DNA from: Clostridium sp.
GTDB lineage: Bacteria > Bacillota > Clostridia > Clostridiales > Clostridiaceae
Assembly: GCF_029258205.1 (NCBI RefSeq)
Contig: NZ_JARHZJ010000070.1
Coordinates: 1-45,952 of the forward strand
Length of the DNA stretch: 45,952 nt
Direction: 5' to 3'
This document shows, piece by piece, positions 1 to 6,959 of this stretch. Positions within the stretch are counted from its first letter, which is position 1. Every line of letters starts with the position of its first letter. The translations under genes were made by a program, and so were the position numbers. Under the pieces are notes generated by a model that was not told the origin of the DNA, did not search any database, and worked only from the letters and a program-made list of their open reading frames with translations.

Positions 1-4
1 AACT

Positions 5-54
5 CGTACGCAGATTCCCCAAAACTGCAGATACGCTATAAAAGTTGAAGGGGG
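5..54 (+). promoter_or_regulatory. rpsT leader stem-loop, possible SD-sequestering pseudoknot
   Basis: CGTA (5-8) can pair with TACG (32-35), and GCAG (10-13) with CTGC (25-28). The apical loop (14-24) contains CCCC (17-20), complementary to the GGGGG of the rpsT Shine-Dalgarno (50-54). This geometry would allow a pseudoknot that hides the ribosome binding site. Autoregulation of S20 translation is known in E. coli; its use here is inference. The leader is GC-richer than the surrounding DNA. The window starts inside it, so the promoter is not seen. Confidence 0.4.
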
Positions 55-63
55 TGAACTAGA

Positions 64-327
64 ATGGCAAATATTAAATCAGCAAAGAAAAGAATAAAAG
101 TTACTGAAAAGAAAACTTTAAGAAATAAGATGATTAAGTCAGCTCTTAAAACTGCTATAAAGAAGTTTGAAGTAGCTGTTGAAGCTAATAACAAAGCAGA
201 AGCTACAACTTTATACGTTGAAGCTGCTAGAGCTTTAGATATGTCTGCTTCTAAAGGAGTAGTTCATAAAAACATGGCTGCTAGAAAGAAATCAAGATTA
301 GCTGCTAAGTTAAACGCTATGGCTTAA
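64..327 (+). CDS. rpsT: 30S ribosomal protein S20
   Basis: 87 aa, the usual S20 length. It is Lys/Ala-rich and helical, starting [17 protein letters not shown] and ending in an Ala/Lys-rich tail typical of S20, which binds 16S rRNA in the small subunit. The ATG follows a strong Shine-Dalgarno (GAAGGGGGTGA) at an ideal distance. It is transcribed alone rightward, convergent with holA, and followed by its own hairpin terminator. The comEC-holA-rpsT neighbourhood is conserved in Firmicutes and supports the call. Confidence 0.97.
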   Translation: MANIKSAKKRIKVTEKKTLRNKMIKSALKTAIKKFEVAVEANNKAEATTLYVEAARALDMSASKGVVHKNMAARKKSRLAAKLNAMA

Positions 328-333
328 TTATAT

Positions 334-362
334 GGGTGTTAGAATTTCTAACACCATTTTCT
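334..362 (+). terminator. Rho-independent terminator of rpsT
   Basis: GGTGTTAGAA (335-344) pairs with TTCTAACACC (346-355), followed by ATTTTCTTTT. It starts a few bases after the rpsT stop codon. Confidence 0.85.
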
Positions 363-386
363 TTTATTAGAAGTATTTCTTTAAGT

Positions 387-426
387 AAAAAATCCAGATT
401 AGATAATTCTAATCTGGATTTTTTAT
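387..426. terminator. Bidirectional terminator between rpsT and holA
   Basis: AAAATCCAGATTAG and CTAATCTGGATTTT form a long stem around a short ATAATT loop. A-runs and T-runs flank it on both sides, so it can stop transcription from either direction. It overlaps the holA stop codon and is the likely end of the leftward comEC-holA transcript. Confidence 0.85.
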
Positions 427-1469
427 ATTACAGTATTTACTATCATGAGTTCTAGCTCTGTTTTTTTATTTAAATTTGAATTACTCTTAAGTTTCTTTTC
501 TGTATATAAACATAAATTAATACATTTATTAAGCTGTTTATTAGAAAACTTCTTACTCTGATTAATAAACTTTTCTATTACAAAGTCAGGTAAGTTCAAT
601 CTACTAGATTCTAAAAAATCTTTCTTTATTTCATCAATTCTATAATTTTCAGAAAGTCTTATTTTTACCCTATGCAGCTTTTGAAATTGCTCTCTAATTT
701 GACTTAATATAAATATAGGATCTTGTCCTCTACCTACTAATTCATCCATTAAATCTATAGCTTGTTTTGCTCTTTTAATTGAAATAAGCTCAACTAAATC
801 AAATATGTCGTCCTCATATCTAGGAGGAAGTAGTAAATCTATGTCTTTTCTAGTTATTTCTCTCTCTCCTACATAGTTTATTATTTTATCAACTTCTCTT
901 TCTATAACATCAAAATTATTTTCTACTGAGTCACAAAAGTATCTTAATTCTATTTTTCCTATATTTTTATTATATCTTTGAAAAATCTTGCCTACTTTTT
1001 GTTGTAGTTTTGCTCCTTTTAACTTTTCAACAGAAACTATACAGCTACTTTTCTCAAGCTTTTTTAGTTTGCTTAATCTATTAACCCTATCTCTTTTATC
1101 TTTTAAAGTTGTATATGCTATTAAAACACAATGTTCTGGTGTATTTTGAAAATATTCTACACATTGCTTATATAATTTTTCAGTTTCTTTATCTTGTTTA
1201 TCCCTAAATATATTAGTTCTATTTAAAACTACTACTTTTCTATCACTCATAAAAGGCAATGTTTCACAAGCATTCATAAAGTCATCAAAATTAAGATTAT
1301 TACCATCTAGCCTAATTAAGTTTAAATCCTTAAATCCCTCATCTAATACATTATCAATTATATTTTCTATACCTTCTTTAATTAAAAGCTCATCTAATCC
1401 AACTAATATATAACTTTTTTCTATCTTTCCTTTTTTCAAATTTTCATATAAACCATCTAAATCTATCAT
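423..1469 (-). CDS. holA: DNA polymerase III delta subunit (clamp loader)
   Basis: 348 aa, normal for the HolA/YqeN family. The delta subunit opens the beta sliding clamp as part of the clamp-loader complex. The N-terminal domain (about 1-200) is AAA+-like but without a working P-loop, as expected for delta; the C-terminal part is helical (collar domain). A Shine-Dalgarno AAAGGTTGAT lies 7 nt before the ATG. The position between comEC and rpsT matches the arrangement in Bacillus, where it is yqeN. It is probably cotranscribed with comEC 43 bp upstream, as no terminator separates them. Confidence 0.9.
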   Translation of the reverse strand: MIDLDGLYENLKKGKIEKSYILVGLDELLIKEGIENIIDNVLDEGFKDLNLIRLDGNNLNFDDFMNACETLPFMSDRKVVVLNRTNIFRDKQDKETEKLYKQCVEYFQNTPEHCVLIAYTTLKDKRDRVNRLSKLKKLEKSSCIVSVEKLKGAKLQQKVGKIFQRYNKNIGKIELRYFCDSVENNFDVIEREVDKIINYVGEREITRKDIDLLLPPRYEDDIFDLVELISIKRAKQAIDLMDELVGRGQDPIFILSQIREQFQKLHRVKIRLSENYRIDEIKKDFLESSRLNLPDFVIEKFINQSKKFSNKQLNKCINLCLYTEKKLKSNSNLNKKTELELMIVNTVI

Positions 1470-1512
1470 TAAAATATCAACCTTTCAAATCCCAGCTACT
1501 TATTTACATAAG

Positions 1513-3168
1513 TTAAAGTATATACACACTTTTCTTTTGAATCAAATCAATTATATCATAATCGCTGTTCTCTGGCATTAAAGTTATCCTGTTAAAATTA
1601 TCTTTTATGGATATTGAATATCTTTTTGTTAGTTCAAATTGAGACTCTTTTTTTATATGAATAAACTCATTAACATATTCCTTTTTCATTATAGATTTTT
1701 TAAAATAATCACTATCATTATTTACTAAAGCAATCTTCTTAAATCCAGATTCTATAACTATAGCCTTATTCCATTTATCCTCTACAACTCTAATTTTAGC
1801 TCCAAATACATATAAATTTAAAAGCAAAACAGGTATAACTAAATAAACTCCTATTTTAAACTTTTTAAACCCATTAATGCTCATGTAAACTGATAAAAAC
1901 ATAGTCATATAAGCAATTGCAAATACTGGGGATACATAAGGAGTAACCCATATTACCTTATCTAAAAAAACTAAAATTCCTCTAAATACTATCAATATTA
2001 TATTTATTAAAAACACTATAATTCCAGTTAAATTTCCACCAATTAAAATAGAAATTAATAATATCTGTAATAATACTACTATTATTGGAGTTACTAAAAA
2101 TGTTGATATTAAAAAGTTAATAGAAAATTTTCCAAAAGCAATTACCAAAATAGGATATATAAAAGCTTGTGCAGATAATCCTAAACTCAAATATTCATTT
2201 AACTTTGGTGGTAACATATAAAATCCATCTAATATTTTTTTATAGAATAAAATTATTCCTAATGTTCCACCAAAAGATAATAAAAATCCCATGTTAAAAA
2301 GGTTATATGGTTTATAAATAAGTAATATTATTGCTGCTAAAGATATAGAACTTAATGAATCATAGGTCTTAAATAGCCTTTTAGAAGACTTTAATAAAGT
2401 TATCATAATTAAAGCTCTTAATGCTGAACTAGATGCTCCAACTAAGATTACATAAATAGCACATATACTTAAGGCTATCTTAAAAGAAAACTTTTTATAA
2501 ATTATTGAAAAAAGTAATGCTATATGAAATCCTGATATACATATTAAATGAATTACTCCCAAGTCTGCTAAAAAATCCTTTTGATCATAAGTTAAATTTT
2601 CTTTATCTCCCCATAAAACAGCATTTAAAAGTGCACTTTCAAAGGTTGAAAAATTTTCACTTAACTTTTCATAATACTTTTTTGGTATATTTTTTATTTT
2701 ATATGTTAAATCTTTCTCTCTTTTTAATATGTTCTTTAAGAAAACCTGTCCAACATAACCTCTATCCAAATTGATATTTCTCTTGAATTTGCAAACTACA
2801 TATATTTTTTCTCCATATTGAATTTCAATTCCACTTTGATTTCTTACTTCAACTATTCTTCCATCAATCTTCCCTAATATAACTTTATCTGTAACTTCTA
2901 TTATTCTTATTTCTTGAACCCCTTCTTGTTGAAATTTGGGCTCATAATAAATTGTACAACTTAAAATAGCTATAAGGAAAAATATTATTCCTATGTTAAA
3001 GTTATCTATATCCAATAAAAAATAGCTTAACAAAATTAAAGGTACAACTAAGAAAGCTGTACCTATTAAGTTAAAACTACTAAAATAGTATGTTATAATT
3101 CCTAAAATAGTAAAAATACAAATTAATCCTAAAGGTCTATTTACAATAACTTTCTCAATTTTTTTCAT
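1513..3168 (-). CDS. comEC: ComEC/Rec2-family DNA-uptake channel protein, short form lacking the metallo-beta-lactamase domain
   Basis: 551 aa with many hydrophobic segments. It has a DUF4131-like N-terminal region (about 1-160) followed by the ComEC 'competence' core, including the characteristic LGVIHLICISGFHIALL stretch near residue 205. Family members form the inner-membrane channel for single-stranded DNA. Bacillus ComEC is about 776 aa and ends in a metallo-beta-lactamase-like domain. Here about 95 residues follow the last membrane segment, and no HxHxDH metal motif is present. A stretch NKAIVIESGFKKIALVNN resembles the first two beta-strands of that missing domain. The Shine-Dalgarno is GAAGGAGAG. 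Probably cotranscribed with holA. Confidence 0.88.
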   Translation of the reverse strand: MKKIEKVIVNRPLGLICIFTILGIITYYFSSFNLIGTAFLVVPLILLSYFLLDIDNFNIGIIFFLIAILSCTIYYEPKFQQEGVQEIRIIEVTDKVILGKIDGRIVEVRNQSGIEIQYGEKIYVVCKFKRNINLDRGYVGQVFLKNILKREKDLTYKIKNIPKKYYEKLSENFSTFESALLNAVLWGDKENLTYDQKDFLADLGVIHLICISGFHIALLFSIIYKKFSFKIALSICAIYVILVGASSSALRALIMITLLKSSKRLFKTYDSLSSISLAAIILLIYKPYNLFNMGFLLSFGGTLGIILFYKKILDGFYMLPPKLNEYLSLGLSAQAFIYPILVIAFGKFSINFLISTFLVTPIIVVLLQILLISILIGGNLTGIIVFLINIILIVFRGILVFLDKVIWVTPYVSPVFAIAYMTMFLSVYMSINGFKKFKIGVYLVIPVLLLNLYVFGAKIRVVEDKWNKAIVIESGFKKIALVNNDSDYFKKSIMKKEYVNEFIHIKKESQFELTKRYSISIKDNFNRITLMPENSDYDIIDLIQKKSVYIL

Positions 3169-3219
3169 AGAATCTCTCCTTCGAAAAAATTATTGACCTT
3201 TTATAGAAATTATAATCAT

Positions 3220-3585
3220 TTATTTAGTTTTTGGATTAAATATTAATGCCATTATATAACCAAAGAAAATAGCCGCGGTTATTCCACCTGCTGCACCCTT
3301 TAATCCACCAGTAAAGGCTCCCATTAATCCTTGTTCATTTACTTCTTTTATAGTTGCTTTAGCTAAGGCATAACCAAAACCAGGTAATGGAACTGTAGCT
3401 CCAGCTCCACCTATTTTAACTAGCTTTTCATATATTCCTAAAGCTCCTAATATTGTTCCTATTGAAACAAATGCAACCAATATTTTAGCTGGTGTCAGTT
3501 TAGTTTTATCTATTAATATCTGTCCTATTACACAGATTGCACCACCCATTAAAAAAGCATTTATGTAATCTTGCAAAATTCTCAT
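3220..3585 (-). CDS. spoVAE: Stage V sporulation protein AE (SpoVAEB type)
   Basis: 121 aa with about four hydrophobic segments and the SpoVAC/AEB signature GGAICVIGQ near the N-terminus, later GFGYALAKATI. SpoVA proteins sit in the inner forespore membrane and carry Ca-dipicolinate into the spore and out at germination. It follows spoVAD by 67 bp and should be in the same transcript. The GAGGAG Shine-Dalgarno directly abuts the annotated ATG (0 nt spacing). A TTG at 3576 (protein MQDYINAFLMGG) has proper 9-nt spacing and may be the true start. Confidence 0.9.
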   Translation of the reverse strand: MRILQDYINAFLMGGAICVIGQILIDKTKLTPAKILVAFVSIGTILGALGIYEKLVKIGGAGATVPLPGFGYALAKATIKEVNEQGLMGAFTGGLKGAAGGITAAIFFGYIMALIFNPKTK

Positions 3586-3651
3586 CTCCTCATTATTAAA
3601 TTTCTATAGCAAAATATTAACACAATAGCCAACTTAAATATAATAATATTT

Positions 3652-4671
3652 CTAAATATATTCTATAGCTACAGCATGAGCTATTCCTGGTATGCTTTCT
3701 CCTTGTAAGGCAGATGTAGAACTTAATAAAGCTCCTGTGGAAACTAATAAAACTCTTTTTAACTTTTTCTCTTTTAACATTTTATATAAATATCCACAGG
3801 CTACAACAGCTGAGCATCCACATCCACTTCCACCTGCAAAAGTTCCTTGTTTTTCATTATCAAAAATCTTTTCCCCACAATCTATATAAACCTTACTAAT
3901 ATCATATCCATATTCCTTTAATAATTCCTCTGTTAATTTCTTTCCTACAGCTCCTAAGTCTCCAGTTGCTATTACATCATAATCTTCAGGTCTTCTTCCT
4001 GTATCAACAAAATGCTTATATATAGTATCTACAGCAGCTGGTGCCATAGCAGCTCCCATATTATCTGCATCCTTAATTCCATAGTCCTTAACAATTCCTG
4101 TAGTTACATAGGTTACATAAGGATAATCTCCTGACTTTCCTAAAAGCATAGCTCCAGAACCAGTTACAGTCCATTGAGAATACTCTTTTCTTTGACATCC
4201 ATATTCTAAAGGAAATCTAAATTGTCTTTCTGCTGAACTAAAGTGAGAGGATGTGGAAGCAATTGCATACTTTGCAAAATCACCATCCATAATCATAGAT
4301 GATAAACTTAATGATTCAGCCATAGTAGAACAAGCCCCATACACACCAAAAAAAGGAATTTTAAATTCTCTAGCAACAAAATTTGTTGATGTTAATTGAT
4401 TTAATAAATCACCACTAAAAAGATAATCTATGTCCTCTTCTTTTATTTTTCCTTTTTTAATTACTCCCTCTATAGCAGTTATCATTAAGCTACTTTCAGC
4501 CTTTTCAAAGCTATCACAGCCATTACAGTCATCTTGCAATATTTTATCAAAATATTCTTTTAATGGCCCCTGTCCTTCTCTAGGCCCAACCACACTATAT
4601 GTAGCTATTATTCTAGGCTTACTTTTTAATTCTATTGTTTGAGACCCTACTCTTTTTGTGTTATTACTCAT
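3652..4671 (-). CDS. spoVAD: Stage V sporulation protein AD (dipicolinate-binding, thiolase fold)
   Basis: 339 aa, the usual length. SpoVAD is the soluble SpoVA component with a thiolase-like fold that binds dipicolinic acid on the inner spore membrane. Recognisable segments are GVYGACSTMAESLSL (about 113-127) and GGSGCGCSAVVACGYL near the C-terminus. I place the start at the ATG at 4671, preceded at good distance by GGGGTGAT. An upstream GTG at 4680 would overlap the Shine-Dalgarno and spoVAC. Operon order spoVAC-AD-AE is the short clostridial form; no spoVAA, AB, AEA or AF is present here. Confidence 0.93.
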   Translation of the reverse strand: MSNNTKRVGSQTIELKSKPRIIATYSVVGPREGQGPLKEYFDKILQDDCNGCDSFEKAESSLMITAIEGVIKKGKIKEEDIDYLFSGDLLNQLTSTNFVAREFKIPFFGVYGACSTMAESLSLSSMIMDGDFAKYAIASTSSHFSSAERQFRFPLEYGCQRKEYSQWTVTGSGAMLLGKSGDYPYVTYVTTGIVKDYGIKDADNMGAAMAPAAVDTIYKHFVDTGRRPEDYDVIATGDLGAVGKKLTEELLKEYGYDISKVYIDCGEKIFDNEKQGTFAGGSGCGCSAVVACGYLYKMLKEKKLKRVLLVSTGALLSSTSALQGESIPGIAHAVAIEYI

Positions 4672-4676
4672 TCTTA

Positions 4677-5144
4677 TCACCCCACAATTCCAAATCTAAG
4701 TAATAAGTAATATATTATTCCAACTATTACAGAAGTTCCTGTACCATAAACTAAAACAGGACCTGCAATAGTAAACATTTTAGCACCTACTCCCATTACA
4801 AATCCTTCCTTTTTAAATTCTATAGCAGGTGACACCATGGCGTTTGAAAAACCAGTAATAGGAACTATAGTACCAGCTCCAGCCTTAGCAGCTATTCTAT
4901 CATATAATCCAAGTCCTGTTAGAAGAGCACCTATAAAAATCATTGTCATAGGTGTCAAACTACTAACTTGGTCTTCTGTGAACCCATAGTATAGAAAAGT
5001 ATTTCTAACAAATTGTCCTATTACACAAATTAATCCACCTACTATAAATGCCATTATACAATTTCTAAGAAGCTTTGGTTTTGGTCTTATTTGTTGTTCA
5101 AGTTCATTAAACTTAGTCCTTATTTTTTTGTCATTTTCATACAT
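4677..5144 (-). CDS. spoVAC: Stage V sporulation protein AC
   Basis: About 155 aa integral membrane protein. A polar N-terminus (about 30 residues) is followed by GGLICVIGQ and four hydrophobic segments, related to SpoVAE. In Bacillus SpoVAC behaves as a mechanosensitive Ca-DPA channel. The ATG at 5144 is preferred because AAAGGGTGAT lies 10 nt upstream; an in-frame GTG at 5159 lies inside that Shine-Dalgarno and is unlikely. The stop is 5 bp from the spoVAD start. It begins about 70 bp after the sigF terminator, so spoVA has its own promoter, expected to be SigG-type; I could not identify a convincing one. Confidence 0.92.
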   Translation of the reverse strand: MYENDKKIRTKFNELEQQIRPKPKLLRNCIMAFIVGGLICVIGQFVRNTFLYYGFTEDQVSSLTPMTMIFIGALLTGLGLYDRIAAKAGAGTIVPITGFSNAMVSPAIEFKKEGFVMGVGAKMFTIAGPVLVYGTGTSVIVGIIYYLLLRFGIVG

Positions 5145-5209
5145 AGCTATATTAATCACCCTTTTCTATTAAAATATACTTATATTATTTGTTCTTATTT
5201 TTAATCTAT

Positions 5210-5261
5210 ACAAAAAAATGAGCATTATTTTATATGATTAAATTCACATAAAATAATGCTC
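5210..5261 (-). terminator. Terminator of the spoIIA operon
   Basis: GAGCATTATTTTAT (5220-5233) and ATAAAATAATGCTC (5248-5261) form a perfect 14-bp stem, followed on the minus strand by a TTTTTTT run. It lies just after sigF and separates spoIIA from spoVA. Confidence 0.85.
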
Positions 5262-5287
5262 CTAAAAAATTTCATTTATAATCAATC

Positions 5288-6037
5288 CTATTCTAATTTT
5301 TCTTTCATAATTTTTAGTACCTTTTTCTCTATTCTAGAAACCTGAACTTGACTTATACCAAGCATTTTAGCAACTTGAATTTGAGTTTTATCCTTAAAAT
5401 ATCTAAGAATTATAATTTGCTTACCTTTTGAATCTAAGGAGCTAATAGCTTGTTTTAAAGCTATTTTATTAACCATGTCATCATCTTCACCCTTCTCACT
5501 AAGTTTATCTATTAAGAGAACCGGCGTTCCTTCATCATGATGTATAGTATCATATAAATATTGCATACTACTTGCTGATTCTAAGGCCACTATTACCTCT
5601 TCCTTATCAACACCAGAATATTTAGCTAACTCATCTACAGTAGGATCTCGATTTAATTTTTTTATTAGTTCTTCCTTGTTGTAATGAAGCTTTTTAGCTA
5701 AAGTCTTAGTGCTTCTACTTACCTTTATTATTCCATCATCCCTTAAAAATCTCTTTATTTCTCCTATAATCATAGGCACAGCATAAGTAGAAAATTTAAC
5801 GTTAAAGCTAGTATCAAAATTGTTTATAGCTTTAACTAATCCCATTGACCCAATCTGAAATATATCCTCATAGTCATACCCTCTGTTTGTAAATCTCTTG
5901 CATATTGAAGAAACTAAAGGAGTATTAACTTCTATAAGCTTATTCATTGCCTCTTTATTTCCTTCTTTAGCCATGACTATGAGCGCTGTATTTTTGTCAT
6001 AATTAAAATTATCTTTCTCAATACTACTTATATCCAT
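5288..6037 (-). CDS. sigF: RNA polymerase sporulation sigma factor SigF
   Basis: 249 aa, a sigma-70 family member of the SigB/F/G group. Region 2 contains YDYEDIFQIGSMGLVKAINNF and FSTYAVPMIIGEIKRFLRDD; region 4 ends with the helix-turn-helix KTQIQVAKMLGISQVQVSRI. SigF is the first forespore-specific sigma factor, held inactive by SpoIIAB. It is the third gene of spoIIAA-spoIIAB-sigF, 17 bp after spoIIAB, with AGGTGA upstream. Its own terminator follows. SigG is the alternative family member, but the operon context settles on SigF. Confidence 0.96.
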   Translation of the reverse strand: MDISSIEKDNFNYDKNTALIVMAKEGNKEAMNKLIEVNTPLVSSICKRFTNRGYDYEDIFQIGSMGLVKAINNFDTSFNVKFSTYAVPMIIGEIKRFLRDDGIIKVSRSTKTLAKKLHYNKEELIKKLNRDPTVDELAKYSGVDKEEVIVALESASSMQYLYDTIHHDEGTPVLLIDKLSEKGEDDDMVNKIALKQAISSLDSKGKQIIILRYFKDKTQIQVAKMLGISQVQVSRIEKKVLKIMKEKLE

Positions 6038-6054
6038 AGACTTTATTCACCTGC

Positions 6055-6477
6055 CTATGTATTCATTTTTTTCTTCATAATTATTTTTGTACCCTTATCC
6101 TTTTCACTATAAACTTCTAAAGAATCCATGAAAGTTTCCATAACAGTAAATCCCATACCTGATCTCTCCAATTCTGGTTTTGATGTATATAAGGGTTCTC
6201 TTGCTTCTTCTAAATTTTCTATCCCTATACCATTATCTTCTATAGCTATACTTATTTCATCTTCACAAATACTTGTCTCAATAGTAACTACTTTGCTCTC
6301 ATCACATTCATATCCATGAATTATAGCATTCGTTACAGCCTCAGAAACAGCAGTCTTTATATCAGTTAATTCTTCAATAGTTGGATCTAATTGAGCAATA
6401 AAAGCTGATACACTCACTCTTGCAAATCCTTCATTTTCAGACTTAGCCAAAAACTCTAATCTCATTTTATTATCCAT
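6055..6477 (-). CDS. spoIIAB: Anti-sigma F factor SpoIIAB (serine kinase)
   Basis: 140 aa GHKL-fold protein. The N-box is [12 protein letters not shown] (about 45-56), the G1 box is EDNGIGIE, and the G2 part is [14 protein letters not shown]. It binds SigF and keeps it inactive before forespore commitment, and it phosphorylates SpoIIAA. GGAGG lies 7 nt before the ATG. Tight spacing to both neighbours fits translational coupling in the operon. Confidence 0.96.
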   Translation of the reverse strand: MDNKMRLEFLAKSENEGFARVSVSAFIAQLDPTIEELTDIKTAVSEAVTNAIIHGYECDESKVVTIETSICEDEISIAIEDNGIGIENLEEAREPLYTSKPELERSGMGFTVMETFMDSLEVYSEKDKGTKIIMKKKMNT

Positions 6478-6490
6478 ATCTATCCCTCCA

Positions 6491-6826
6491 TTAACCCACT
6501 TTTAGAGCTTCATCCAAATTTTCGTAATACTTTATTATCTTAAATATTCCAGATAACTCAAAAACTCTTTTTATGCTTTTATTTACAGATATTATGTTAA
6601 CTTCACCTGAACGCATACTTATCTTTTTATATCTTCCAATAATAACACCAATTCCTGAACTATCCATAAAAGTTACACCTGAGAAATCCAATACAAGCTT
6701 TCTTATATTTTCTCTACTAATTCTATCATCAATCTTTACTCTTACCTCTTCTGCACTATGATGATCTAACTCTCCAATTAAACTTACAACTAAAACATTT
6801 CCTATTTTATCAAAATCTAACCACAT
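6491..6826 (-). CDS. spoIIAA: Anti-sigma F factor antagonist SpoIIAA (STAS domain)
   Basis: 111 aa single STAS domain. The phosphorylation site is in [19 protein letters not shown] (Ser56/Ser57). When dephosphorylated by SpoIIE it displaces SpoIIAB from SigF. First gene of the operon. Its start is odd: the only good Shine-Dalgarno (GGAGG, 6850-6854) is 23 nt from the ATG, with a small hairpin in between. No alternative in-frame start is available, because an in-frame TAA lies just upstream. Confidence 0.95.
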   Translation of the reverse strand: MWLDFDKIGNVLVVSLIGELDHHSAEEVRVKIDDRISRENIRKLVLDFSGVTFMDSSGIGVIIGRYKKISMRSGEVNIISVNKSIKRVFELSGIFKIIKYYENLDEALKVG

Positions 6827-6855
6827 ACAATCACTCTTATAGAGTTACACCTCCC
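6827..6855 (-). promoter_or_regulatory. spoIIAA translation-initiation region: SD, hairpin, start codon
   Basis: Reading the minus strand: GGAGG, 4 nt, then ACTCT-ATA-AGAGT (6833-6845), 6 nt, ATG. The Shine-Dalgarno is 23 nt away in linear sequence, but folding the 13-nt hairpin would leave a 10-nt effective spacing. The only nearer candidate, GAGTGA, is weak and lies inside the hairpin arm. The same architecture precedes the Lon-like gene (9246-9292). Confidence 0.5.
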
Positions 6856-6873
6856 ACACTGTTTCTTTTCCAT

Positions 6874-6903
6874 ATTTTAACATATTTTAATTATTTATGT
6901 CAA
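6874..6903 (-). promoter_or_regulatory. Candidate SigA-type promoter of spoIIA
   Basis: On the minus strand a perfect TTGACA (6898-6903), 18-nt spacer, TAAAAT (6874-6879), 47 nt before the spoIIAA ATG. The -35 region reads TTTGACA, one mismatch from a Spo0A half-box (TTCGACA). Bacillus spoIIA uses SigH; I see no AGGA/GAAT SigH pair here. Confidence 0.5.
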
Positions 6904-6918
6904 ATAATACTAAAATAA

Positions 6919-6952
6919 ATTAAGCCCATAGAAACAAACTCTATAGGCTTAT
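6919..6952 (-). terminator. Terminator of the Lon-like protease gene
   Basis: On the minus strand AAGCCTATAGA pairs with TCTATGGGCTT (one G-T wobble), followed by AATTTATTTT. It starts about 10 nt after the stop codon of the protease gene. The AGCCTATAGA arm is repeated in the terminator at 9384-9410. Confidence 0.75.
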
Positions 6953-6959
6953 TAAGATA

